DNA of 64,000 bases from assembly GCF_009730915.1 (NCBI RefSeq), contig NC_052488.1, forward strand, positions 21,198,305 to 21,262,304, given 5' to 3'. The position numbers were made by a program, and so were the translations under genes. Of this stretch, positions 38,521 to 50,784 are shown piece by piece (within the stretch, counting starts at the first letter, position 1; every line of letters begins with the position of its first letter). The notes under the pieces were generated by a model that saw only the letters and a list, made by a program, of their open reading frames with translations, made no database searches and was not told the DNA's origin. This DNA comes from Dioscorea cayenensis subsp. rotundata. Its lineage: Eukaryota; Streptophyta; Magnoliopsida; Dioscoreales; Dioscoreaceae.

Positions 38521-38976
38521 CTCACTTGATTTTTTCTTTTCAGAATATCTGATTTGATCCTCTAATATAGTTAATTTATTCATTTTATCATTCTAATATG
38601 ATTTGTGTTTTAGAAATTTCTTTTATTTTTAATATTTAAAGAAATTTATATCTTTCTCAATATAATTTATACTACAGATCTTTTATAAAAAGTGACTTTC
38701 TCAAATATAAAAATAGATTGATTTCTTAAAAACAAATCATATTATAGGTTCTAAATAGATCAAATTGATTATATTAGAAAGAATTAAATAGAGTATTTTA
38801 TTAATTTTTTTTCATATTAATTGATTGATTAAATTAAACCAAATCAATTAGATAATTCATATATTGTTTGTGTCTTTATGGATGGATTTTTGTTGAAAAG
38901 GAGACTGATCTTGACTGCATGTATTATGTATAGGTCACTGCATTCTAGGAACTCATGTTCAAACAAAAAGGTTGGT

Positions 38977-39022
38977 GTTAGCTTTAGGGTTAACTTTAGG
39001 GTTAGGGTTAGAGTTAGGGTTC
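38977..39022 (+). repeat. Degenerate telomere-like repeat
   Basis: Repeated TTTAGGGTTA and TTAGGG units (five GGGTT units with small variations). It is an interstitial telomeric-like tract, too short and degenerate to mark a chromosome end. Confidence 0.6.
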
Positions 39023-41405
39023 ATCTCACTATTCCATATGTGTGATATTCAATGTATTAAAAAACTTTGTAAAACCTTTTGATAATAAATGTCTATTGTA
39101 TATATAATAACTCAATTTAATATTAGAATTTAACCATATTGGTACTGGTCTTCAATTTTGATTTATTTTATTTGTTAACAATATCTATCTATATAAAGTT
39201 ATAAACCAATGCACATTATCCTATTTACATTCGATTATGGGGATTCAAATTTTTTATTTTCTGTATGTAAGTCAAATACTTAATTGTTCTGCCATTGGAG
39301 AGATGCTATTATTTATTCAATTCTACTTAATTGTAATTGTTTCTTATTTAATTGTCATATTTTTATTTTAGATAAAAAAAATTATTAAAACACATTAGAT
39401 ACAAAAGAGAATCCGAAAGACAATATAAATGATAAATCATGAAAAAAATGTCTTACTTTGAGAATGAGTCTAAATGATTATTAAATATGAGAAGTATACG
39501 CATGAGTTGTCAATATTTATTTATTTATTTATAGTTGAACCAGTTGATGGACGTCCACTTACATGGTTTGGAAATTAATTAATAGATTAGAGAAAGATTA
39601 ACATTATTAATTAAGGTAATTACAACCTATAACTCTAAGGTTATCTGGAAATGGTCCTAAAAGGACCACCTAAGAAAAAAAAACAAAGAAAAAAAGGTGC
39701 AATGAACTAAAAAAGAGAAAAAGATTGAAGAGTACAATAGCTAAGGTGACTTTCGGCAAGGATCATTCTATTGTGTCTTAGCATGTGCTAAGGGTCCCCA
39801 TTTCTCAACACCCAACTCTCATCTTTAGGCTTGGTCTCCACTTATTTTTTTTTTTTCAACTTTATTATTTCTTAAAATAAAAAAACAATAAAATAAATAT
39901 TTGTCATTTTTTGAATTATAAATGAATTAAGTCATATATTTTAAATTAAAACAAATGGTGTCATTTGTATCAATATAATGGGTCCTAATTGGTTAATAGA
40001 GGATTCTAATTAAATGATTAATATGAAAATAATTAGTAATTAGACTTGTTAACTAATTGCCAAACATAAGCAACAACACTAATTTGGCACAATCAACCAC
40101 TAAGGAAGCATGGTGGAAAAGGTTGAGTTGTATGACAATGACAACATAAACATATTATATAGACAAAAAAAAAAAATAGTATTATATATATTAGAATTAA
40201 TTAAATTAGAATATCTTAGTAGGTATATACTTCAATATATCCAAATATTAGGAATCAAAAAGTTAATTTACAAATTAATTATTCTTCTTCTTATGCCTAC
40301 GTATCTTGCATTTGTGTCCCACTAGAGTTGGTCCTATTGTTGAGCTTAATTTAGGCATGCCCTATATGTTTTTTTTTATTATTATAGTTCCATTTAGGAT
40401 TGATTTGGTTTGAAACTTATTTGTACATATCTTTGATTAGGATCTAGTATATGACGTTAATCTTGGTTATGCAATAGTGGCAAAATAAATTAAAGTGAAA
40501 AAAAACTTTTAATTTTTAATTTTTTTATTTATCATGATATGCACTTCATCACCAAATCTTTTCCTTTTTTTTTTTTCCTGTCTTTCCATAGACCTTTATT
40601 TAATTTTAAAGGAATAGCTTTGAAGAATCTTCTCAAGTTTCTTTTGGCTCACTTTTTTTGTATATATATATATATATATATATAACCTCTTCAAGCTTTT
40701 TATGTATAAGCATGCATGGCTATGCATTAATCATTACTACTTTGTTAAGGGATCAACATATATATATATATTGAATAAAATTGGATAGATCACAAATTTG
40801 TTTAGAATAATGATAATAATTTTATAAAAGAAAAATACAAAGTAGGTAAGGAAAAAGGTGTTTAAAAAATCATTGTGAATGATCAACTTCCAAGTTCCAA
40901 GTATGGGATTTTCATCTCTATTACCTTCCTCTATTTTGCTCTTATAGAAAATTAAAAGTGGATATTGTTATCAAATATTGTTTGATTTCATACCATTAAT
41001 TAATTTAAGTCTTCCATGCAATAACTAAGACAATAAATTAATGTAATGAGATTATTTCATATACTTTGTCAAACAAGATTAATAATAATACACTAACAAA
41101 GGAACCCCAAATGAATTGCTTATCTTAATTAATTATATATCTTTCATTAGCTATTAATTGTACGGTAGAAAATATTAAACCCTAGTTTCTCCTATAATAA
41201 CAAGATAAAGATGAAGAAGAGAATTGATCAACTGGATGATTGAATGAAAAAGTACACAGAAGCTATAGTCACAAGTGGAAAACAGTGGAACCCATCATTC
41301 TATAATCAAGTGTGTCATTGCATGCATGTTTAGAAACGCATGACAGAAGAACACTAATACAAGAAACAAAGAGAAAGATGAAAAATCCTCATGAAATGGT
41401 TAATG

Positions 41406-41417
41406 GTTGTTGTTGTT

Positions 41418-41450
<33 letters not shown>

Positions 41451-41451
41451 A
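41406..41451. repeat. (TTG)n microsatellite
   Basis: About 15 TTG/TTA units. The apparent Cys-rich open frame across it is a repeat artefact. Confidence 0.9.
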
Positions 41452-41910
41452 TTGCAATAATTCAATAATTCAAAATGGTAGGTTATTAGGTTGGAGAGGT
41501 AGGGAGCTGTTGAAGCATATGGAATTGATGAAGAGTAGCATATTTCCAAACACAATATTCTCTAGTTTGTCTCCTCTGATAGGCCCCCCACCTTCTTTGC
41601 CTGCCAGATTATGTGGAATTGTATGTGTTCAGGTGTTGGATATCATTGTTTTTTAGAATCATATCTTGATTCCAAGTCCCAGCACATCCCTTCATGCTCC
41701 CTTCTTGCCTATCTCTTTTTCCCCCATTCTATCTATCTCTTTTTATCCATACGTATATCTATACATGTACATACATACGTTGATACGTATGCATGCATGA
41801 AATTAATTATCTTAGTTATATATATTACGTACGTACAGTTTTAATAATTTATTAGTTTTGAAGTGATTTGCATGCATGCATGTTATGTGCATGGATGAAA
41901 GAATAATAAT

Positions 41911-41913
41911 ATA

Positions 41914-41944
<31 letters not shown>

Positions 41945-41969
41945 AGATATAGATATAGATATAGATATA
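41911..41969. repeat. (TA)n then (ATAGAT)n microsatellite
   Basis: A TA run passes into about seven hexamer units AGATAT. It gives artefactual tyrosine-leucine open frames on the minus strand. Confidence 0.9.
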
Positions 41970-42269
41970 CATGGGATGGGAAGAAGACAAGGAAAGATAC
42001 AAGGAAGGAGAAAAGATTAATACAAAGAAAGGGGAAGGAGATGAGTTGAGGGTTCCTCATCTTTTCCTACTTTGCCACAACTTTGCACTGGGTCTGATCA
42101 CACAGAAATAATCTCTTTATTGTTGACAAGTCCTTTTTGGGATGAGCCACCAATCCATGTGCTCCCATCAACCTCACTCGTGGTGGTGGATCATATCACA
42201 TGAAAGACAAAAAAAATGAAACAAAAAGTGATAGGGAAAAAGCATTGCATATGTGTTAGACTCTTGTAC

Positions 42270-42271
<2 letters not shown>

Positions 42272-42304
<33 letters not shown>
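42272..42304. repeat. (GA)n microsatellite
   Basis: About 16 uninterrupted GA units. It is the kind of sequence bound by BPC/GAGA factors, but no gene start lies close by. Confidence 0.9.
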
Positions 42305-42308
<4 letters not shown>

Positions 42309-45300
42309 AGTCAATTAGATTTATGAGTTGTGTGGTGAGTGGTAGCATGTCACACTAAAAAGAGTTGGATAAGAAAAGGGTTCTATTACAACACAAAAGC
42401 ATTGTCCTCTTGTTGCCAGAGAGACAATTGGAGGTGCTTTTGCTCCATGAGATGATCAAAAAGAAGAATATATTAAAAGGAAAAAAAAAAGCAACAAGTA
42501 TCTAAACATCAACTCTTTTTTTACTCTCCATGATATTACATATATATATATATATTAATCAATTAAATTTGTTTTTTTAAAGATATATAACAATTAAGTA
42601 GTAGCTAATTAAGTGAGACCAGAAATAAAAGAGAGCACCATAACACATGCAAACACACCATGTGGAAGCACTGGCCATAAAATGCTAAAGTCAAAATAAT
42701 GGAATCTTTGGTATGAAGGTCCTTTTTCTAAAAGAACTTGCGCCATGTTGTGTCACTAAGTTTGATAGCTTCCAATTCACTTAACAACATTGAGTTTGAG
42801 GGACTGATATGGTGACTAGGTACCTACCCACACTCTTTCCTTTTTATTTATGGGCCCATATATATCATCTCTCTTTCTTCATACTCATTTCAATCTCTCT
42901 AAACTCCTAATTACTTCATTCCTTTTCTTTCTTTCTTTCTTCTTCTGCCTCCCTCTTATCATGTCATATCTTTTTCTCTAATTTTTGCCGACTTGCATTA
43001 ACCATAATTTTCATCGTCATTTTCATCGTCCAAGACATGCATCATACATTATTTACATATAATTTTTTTTAAAAAAAAATAATGATTTTTTTTTAATATA
43101 AAATTTTATGAAAACTTTTTTCTATCTTTTGGGCTTCGACCGATTCATGGGCAACTTTTTTAAAGCCCAATGGGCTTGGTCACAACCACTTAGTCTACTT
43201 TAGGGCCCATCATTAGTGAATTGTTGGGCAGGACCCAATTAAGAGTGGGCCATCAATCATTGAATATTCATTATCAAGAAAAAAAGGGAAAAAATAAAAA
43301 TAAAAATTCGAAACCTTCCATTTTCGAAAATACCTTACGTTTTATTATGTTATTTAAATTTTTTATTTTTTTACTTTATTTCTACAAATACATAGAAAAT
43401 ATTCTACAAAAATGATTGGCAAGCTATTACAATAACTAGAATACAATCGCCAAAGAGTAACAAGTTATAACAAATTATTAAATATAATATGAGTAAAATA
43501 TTATTTTATTTAAAGATGAACGAGCATATTATAGACAAAAAAAAAAGAAAGTAGAATGGTGCAAATGCAAGATGAATGAGAAGTGATTTTGTTGACAAAT
43601 TCTTATAAAAAAAAGCAAAAAATAATGTGGACATATTATAAGAATAAATAAATAAATTATTCTACATTTATCGTTAAACAATAACAACAACAATAATAGT
43701 AATAATCTCCAAAATTTACACTAAGGGGAGAGGCAAGTGAGAAAAAGTAATTATTAGGTTTTTTTACTTTAATTAATTTTAGAAAAACCTTAAAGATAAA
43801 ATAAACAACCAGTAGATGATAATAAGCATTTTTGAAAATTTAATTAAATAAAATGATGTTTGGTGGCAAACAACCAATTAAAAGCCAGTCATCAACATGC
43901 ATCTTAACATGTGCTTATAAGGGTGAGTGCAATGCACAAGCCACCAACAAACTAAATTATAATGTTTAAACTAATCCAATAATCATTTGTTTTTTTTCTC
44001 TAAATTGATCACCAAACCTTGATAAAATATATGAATTGATTCTCTTTGTACATATTGATATATAATGAGGCCTTTTATTTTTTTTAAACTCCAAACGTTT
44101 GGCAATCTCCATGATCAAATACATGAACCAAGGTGATTAAGAAGTACTAATCAGCATGTCATTATATTGTTAATTATGATTACTCTTATAAATATATAAT
44201 TATGTATACAAGTTTTGGTTAGATGCACGGACTAAGATGGGTTGGCAAATTGGTTGACTATGACGTGGCTTAAATGATCATTATTTCCATACCCACATTA
44301 ATTAATGGGGGCCTTCTTCATAAGCACCTTTTAATCTTATATCTTGGAAAACTTTATTAGATAGCTTAAACATATATTACATGCATAGACTCATTCATTG
44401 TTTAGAATGCTTTTGACTCATTTTAGAGCCGCATATATATCTAAATTATTTGTTTTCATTCTTTTTATTTTTATAATTTAATAAATTATGGTTAGCTATA
44501 GAACCTCATAAATAGACAAATCACATAATATTTTGATCATACATTGAGAATTTCTTAAAAAAGAAAACAACATAAAAAATTAATTAAAAGTAATTAAGTC
44601 TCAAAGGGGTGGAATTAACTAGATTAAAAAGAAGTGGGTAGTAAAAAGTTATTTCAAAAGGACAAAGTTCCACTTATTTATATTTTATTATCCATCATTC
44701 GTATTTTGATATTAAGAAAAAAAATTGAGTATTTAGAAGATTATCAATATTTAAAGCAAATGATAGATTCCAAAAAGTAGGAATTTTTTTTTTTAATTAA
44801 AATTAACCTTTATGAAACACACTATTCATGGATGTATTATATAGGTTGTTAACATTTAAAAAGATATTATTGCTTGAGTAGGAATATGTATTTTTGAGTC
44901 CTTTAATTAAGTGTTAACCAAATAAAGAAACAACATGCACAGAAGGAAATTAACAAGGTGTTATGGCTGTGAGTGTCTCATAATAGTTTACAATATCACC
45001 ACAGATGATCTTATAGACACACATGTACACTCATTATAAATTATATACATATATAATAAATGCATATACATGCATGGGGTACGTGAATAAGATAAAAAGA
45101 AAGCAATGAAAGATATATATGAAATATATATAAGAGGTAGGCATGGGTCTCATTTGAGGTATCAAGTTATAAACACAAAAACACAGACACATATATACAG
45201 TGAAGACCATGCCAACAAGAAGCCATGTGCAAAGGAAAAACAAGGGACTCAAAAGGCATTAGGGCAGGGTCAGTGCTTGCAAGGATAGGGCAAGAGATGA

Positions 45301-45678
45301 GGTTCAAAGAAAAGAACAAGGGATGGTCTTGTAATTTCTCTATTTCTCTGTATATGACCTGTCTCCATTTCCCTATGCTCATGCTGAATTATTGGATAAA
45401 AACCCTACTACAGCTCATCCTCAACTTAGTTTTTATTATCACTCCAAAGAGAACCTTAATTAATGGATCTCTTCCATACTTCCCTTTCACATGACCTAAC
45501 AAGAGAATGTCCTTATTTTTCAGCACAAAGAATATGTGGATGAGAGAGTTTAGGGTCAGTTCATGAATCATGAGTATAGTTTTTCACTCACTGTCTCTCT
45601 CTCTCTCCCCCATCTTCCAACATGTGCATGCACACATCATGCATCTCTGTTATTCAAACATTTACTAACTTACTACAA

Positions 45679-45710
<32 letters not shown>

Positions 45711-45806
45711 CACTCTTTTGACCTAACCCTAATTCACTGTTGTTACTGCATGCATGCATGGAATTTAACTAGAGTACTACATGGGTGTGGTGGTCCTTTA
45801 AAGCAT

Positions 45807-45813
45807 TATATAA
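45807..45813 (+). promoter_or_regulatory. Likely TATA box of the ZF-HD gene
   Basis: TATATAA, 50 bases before the start codon at 45863, implying a short leader of about 20 bases. Confidence 0.5.
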
Positions 45814-45862
45814 GAAGACCAACTATGTAGTCATGTTTGGAAACTAATTCATATATGCTGTA

Positions 45863-46366
45863 ATGGAGGTGTTCAAGGAATGTATGCGCAACCATGCGGC
45901 AAACCTCGGTACATATGCCGCAGACGGATGTCTAGAGTACACCGCCGATGAGTCTAGGCCTGGAGGTTACCGATGCGCAGCGTGTGGCTGTCACCGCAAC
46001 TTTCACCGGAAAATCATGATGGATAGCATTAATGAAGGGGCTGCCTATAGTCTGCCAGCGGCCGAGGACCGAACAGAGGGACGGCGAAGGCCAAGGACCA
46101 AGTTTTCATCTGAGCAGAAGGTTAGGATGGCAAGGTTTGCAGAGAAGATTGGATGGAGGTTGCAAAAGAGGGATAGTGATGAAGGTGATGAGATCATGAA
46201 GTTTTGCAAAGAGATTGGAGTTAGTAGGCAAGTCTTTAAGGTTTGGATGCATAATCATAAGAATAGTTCTGCTTCTTCATCTACAAATAACTCTAATGTT
46301 GCTGCTTCTTCTTCAAAAAATATGGATCATTGTGATGCCATGGAGAGTCCCTCTATCAGAGACTAA
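45863..46366 (+). CDS. Zinc finger-homeodomain (ZF-HD) transcription factor
   Basis: A plant-specific nuclear regulator that dimerises through its zinc finger and binds DNA through a homeodomain. Intronless, 167 residues, as usual for the family. The ZF dimer domain occupies residues 1-50: FKECMRNHAANLGTYAADGC, then YRCAACGCHRNFHRK, with all expected Cys and His. The homeodomain lies at about residues 76-134: RRRPRTKFSSEQKVRMARFA, ending VSRQVFKVWMHNHKN, where helix 3 has the ZF-HD form VFKVWMHN. The tail is Ser/Asn-rich. It starts MEVFKECM, so there is almost no N-terminal extension before the finger. Because the homeodomain is present it is a full ZHD, not a MINI ZINC FINGER protein. No frame damage. 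Confidence 0.95.
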   Translation: MEVFKECMRNHAANLGTYAADGCLEYTADESRPGGYRCAACGCHRNFHRKIMMDSINEGAAYSLPAAEDRTEGRRRPRTKFSSEQKVRMARFAEKIGWRLQKRDSDEGDEIMKFCKEIGVSRQVFKVWMHNHKNSSASSSTNNSNVAASSSKNMDHCDAMESPSIRD

Positions 46367-48111
46367 GTAGTTGGTAGCTATATTGAATATTCATGCTTGT
46401 TGTCTTTAATCAGAGAGAGTGAAGAAGTGATGCAAACTTTTATAGTCATATATATGATCAATAATTAATGTATCTTTGTGTTTCTTTTAGCATTGCATGT
46501 ATTGCGCGCATCTACCGTAGGATGACACTAGTACTGTTGATATATATATATATATATTTATATGTATGTATCAATGGTGATCTTGATTTTTGTTTGCTAA
46601 GAAGGTGTGGTGTGATAGTTGTGAGAAAAACATATGTGGGGGTCCATGGACCATGATTAAGTACATTTGTATTGAAGTCAAAAGAAGGAAGGATTTCAAC
46701 TAGAAAAAGAGGCGTGAACATTGAGACAGCACACATGCATGCATGCCTTTTTTTCGAGTGTATATATACATGTATTGGCACATTTTTTTTTTTCTCCTCC
46801 TCCATGTTGATAAATATATCAAATACAAAGGTAGCCTAACTTTAGATGAACAATTCAACAATAATGGGCATAAATTTCAACCAAAAAATAAAATAAAATA
46901 AATAATAGCCACACTTGAGTTAATTGAATAATGCGTTTTCATCGTGGATACAAACATGCATGTAAATTGTCATATATTGATATCATTTAATTTAAACTAT
47001 TAGTTGCCATAAAAATCCACAAGAATCTACTCAAAGATTTGATTGATGCTAGAAATTAACATGAGGTTTTCATGGATTGAAATGATTGATAAATATAAAG
47101 TTGAAATAGCTGCCAACTTCTTTCCCAACATATTCTTTTTAATTTTTCCATTTTTATCTTCTATCACTAGTCAAATAGAGAAGAAAACAAGCCAAAAAAA
47201 AAAAAATCATGATTTGATGATGAATTACATCACTGATGCATAATAATAATAATACAATTAATTAACGACATGCTTTAATTGGAAATTAGGAGGTACTAAA
47301 TTTGATACATGAATTTAATGATCAGTGCAAGTGGCAAAATTCAGTTTTGCTTTTGGTCATCTTTTTTTATAGTTTGCACATGTTTTATCATTTATGATTA
47401 TTGATGTTTTGTTATTCATGATTGTTATGTCAACCCAACTCTTGCAAGTGGGAAGAAGAAGCTTATGGTTCTCTTACATTTCATTTGTTTTCTTGTTCTT
47501 CACTTCCTACTCATTGTCATCAACTTTATGACTTTTCTTCAATTTTACTCTAATATTATATACTCCATCAAATTCCTCTAAATAATGATGATAAATAAAT
47601 AAATAAATGAAAATGTAGATGAAAAACATATACCTCATTATTTGACTTACATGGACCACTGTCACAATTCCAAGTAATTCTTGCCTGGACTTGGTGCATT
47701 GCACCATGTCAATCAAACTTATCTATATATGTTCCAAACCCAGACATAGAAAAAAAAAATTGTGCATAAATTTGATTGGAATTAAATCACAAATCTAGTG
47801 CTTCAGATAAAGCACAAGCTATAATTGAGTCTTATAAATGCAAGATTAATTTCTAAGCAGAATTGGAAAACAATCAAAACTCTTGGTAGTTTTAGATGAG
47901 AATGCCTCATCTTCTAACAATCTCATGTTTTTGTTATACCGAAAGAACGATAATCATGATCGATTATTACCCTGAGAAAGAAAACCAATCCTTTTTCATA
48001 TTTCTGATTGTTTCTTTCCTTTCGCTGTCTTCTTATCAATCAAACACAACTCCTGTATCATCCTTTACATGATACTCACATGGACAGAATGGCTTCTGAA
48101 AAACACTTTGA
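46367..48111. other. Intergenic, AT-rich
   Basis: ZF-HD 3' flank with a TA run at 46541-46556, then no recognisable gene or element up to the left edge of the COX11 duplication. Confidence 0.5.
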
Positions 48112-48266
48112 ATATTTTATTCAAACTCGGCTTTTGTCATTTACTAAAATCTTGTACAATCGTGTGACATGAATTTAGAACAAGATTGGAAGAAGTTAAC
48201 ATGAATCCAATTTAATGGCACCTGTTAAAATCAGTAACAAGATGTGAAAGCTGGTGCTAATCCTCG

Positions 48267-50784
48267 TTAACTTTGAAAAAGGTATATGACAAGATGATGT
48301 TGTTGATGCCGTCCCATTTTGGGATCTGTCTCGAACTCTGGATCGATGTAAAAAAACACCTGAAGGATTCAACTCATACCGTTAGCAAGAAAGCTTTATT
48401 CAATGGGAATGATGAATTCAGTTTTGTTTAATTGGATATAAATCCAACTCAAACATTTCAAGTAAAGAAATTGATGCAAGGTAAAATCTGGATTATAATC
48501 AACATCGTAATTTAAAATTGTATCAATATATGATAAGAAGAGACAAGGTATTATTATTACAGGCATATCAATCTGCTCCCCTGGAAGAAGCCGCTGCTCC
48601 TCGAAGCAGAAGCATTGTATTTTGTTGAAGTAAACTGCAGCCTGTAAAAACCAAAAACTTATTTGGTGACATGGTGTGCAAACTGAATAGAAAGTTCAGA
48701 CAAGTTTCTAATTGAAGGCAATGCGGAACATATGAAATTAAGCTCGTTAATTGAAAGAAATAAACCCAACATAAGTGACATTGTTGGAAAATGATACTCC
48801 ATCACTCCAATCAGGATTTCATGCGAATGCAACTAATGGTTTGAAGATGCGAAATCCAATGCTTTTAAAAATAAAAAAAAACAAACTTAAAGATGCAATC
48901 TCATTAATTGAGATGTAAACCCAGAATCAAGAGAAAGTATTAGCATAGTCCATGTACAACACGACATTTTATCCAAAGAAAAGAAATGAATGTGACTGCG
49001 TAACATTTGGAAAAACTAAACCCTTAATCAACATGAAAGAAGGTCAAGTGGTGGTCAAAGATAACATCAAATAGATATATCAACTTAGGGGCAATAGGAG
49101 ACATTATCTAAAGAATAGGTCTGATCAAACAGAGTATAATATTGTGTCCCTTGACATTTTTTTTCTTACCTTCATTGGTGTAACATTATATGTTGAAACA
49201 CCGGTTATGGGAGTTGAACTCCGGTTTTCAGCAGTGTAAAATGCAAGAGCACTTTCCCCCGGCTTGACCCTTACCTTCATACACCAAGAGTATACGAACG
49301 GGATGTTAGTAAAAGAAATAAATGGAATATAAAATTATTGAATACTTGATAAAATACAAACCTCTCTTTGTGTAGGAATAAATTTCCACGGCATCCCATC
49401 AGCAACATCAGCATTGAACTGAACAACAAGCTCTCTACAAACATATTAATGTAACACCATTAATGACTTGGACTAATCAACATATTATATTACTAATGGT
49501 GATCAGAAAACCTTCAAACGGAATCTGTCATGAGACTAGCTTCACTGTATAGGGAATTGAAACCCTCTGTCATACACCAAGCAATGACAAAGGTATACTA
49601 TGCTGGGAGAACTTAATCACCAATGCAAAGATTATATAGATATATACAAATTGGTTTCATTCCACTCATCAATCTGCAAGTCCAGAACAGATATGAGATG
49701 CACATTGGTAATGGACATTATGTTTTGGGGACGCATTACAATCAAAAATGCAAGTTTGCGTTGAAGAGTATGAATCAGATCTCTTGTTGGAAATTTAGGA
49801 ATGAGAGCAAACATCTAAATTGAAGTGATTTATCACTTGAAACCTCAACAGAAAAGAAAAACATCATCGGTATGATGGATCTATTGAACTTGAATTTATA
49901 TTAAAAACAAGTTGCAAGAATAATGAAAAGAAACAAAAATCATATCTAAAAGAAACTGGACAAATGAAAATAACCTTGAAGTGGTAGTTCCATCTTTGGC
50001 ATGCCTTGCAATCTTCTCTTCCACACTCTGCAGACATGCATTCCATGTCACAAGCCATGGATCAATATTTAGCATTCAACATCAAACTATATCTCAACCA
50101 AATGAGAAGGAAAAATCCATTCCAAAACATCACCAGACACTCGACAAGGAAATATCCCAAATTCAATCAATAGTTATGTAACAGATTCCAAATAAATATT
50201 GCTGAATACAAATAAGAACATCAAAACAAACAATAATCAGAACAACATCCCAAAATCGCATCTTTGAAACTATAAATTCAAAAGGACAAAACCACAAATT
50301 AAATCAATAGCTATATACACTCATTCCAAAGAAGTATTTCGCCAAATGTAAATCATCGTCCATATACCAAAATCGACATCTTTGAACTACAAAACTAAAG
50401 AAAAAACCTAAATTCTCAAGAACAAATCAATCCAGATCACAAACAAGCTAAAAACCAGCAAGAGATCACACCTCACGGCGCTGGACAGTGCCACCGTATC
50501 CTGTGGCCTGGCAGAACCGGCGGTAGAGGGGCACGGCGGCATAGGACGCCCCGACCATGGTCCCCGCCAGGCCGACGAGATACAATAGCGTCCTCCGCGA
50601 GCTCCGCTCACGCGCAGCGGTGCTGGAGACATAGAACCGCCGGGAACCAGAGGTAGGAAAAGCTGGAAGCTCCGGGTGCAGTCGATGCAATGGAATTTGG
50701 AATCTCGAGGAGGACGACGCGGCGGCCGAGGAGACGACGCGGCGGAGAACGGCGGCGGAGGGACATTTTGGGGAATGGGGGCAT
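48267..50784 (-). CDS. COX11: COX11 copy 1, cytochrome c oxidase copper chaperone, with two one-base insertions
   Basis: COX11 delivers copper to the CuB site of cytochrome c oxidase subunit 1 at the mitochondrial inner membrane. Exons in coding order: 50472-50784, 49975-50027, 49362-49434, 49170-49274, 48561-48641, and 48267-48359 as read (the family stop would be at 48257). A GC-rich mitochondrial presequence is followed by a membrane helix ([20 protein letters not shown]), then [18 protein letters not shown]. The copper motif [14 protein letters not shown] is in exon 5. Two insertions distinguish it from copy 2. An extra G at 50770-50773 puts the ATG at 50784 out of frame with the presequence. 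An extra C at 48313-48315 replaces the expected [15 protein letters not shown] end by a short unrelated tail. Removing both gives 241 residues, like copy 2. Either assembly error or a decaying duplicate. The middle exons are clean and conserved. Confidence 0.85.

Larger units (their letters stand above)
38521..45862. other. Intergenic, AT-rich, repeat-rich; ZF-HD promoter at the right end
   Basis: No gene seen. It contains telomere-like GGGTTA units (38977-39022), a (TTG)n tract (41406-41451), a TA run passing into (ATAGAT)n (41911-41969), a (GA)n tract (42272-42304) and many TA runs. Open frames on both strands here are low-complexity and unsupported. Confidence 0.5.

Noticed and set aside
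41312-41656. Cys-rich secreted-peptide-like open frame
   Set aside because: The Cys run is a translated TTG microsatellite.
34478-45862. Possible microRNA precursor in the large spacer
   Set aside because: I compared by eye with the mature sequences of common conserved plant microRNAs I remember (156, 159, 160, 164, 166, 167, 172, 390, 393-399, 408, 528) and saw no match. Small-RNA data would be needed.
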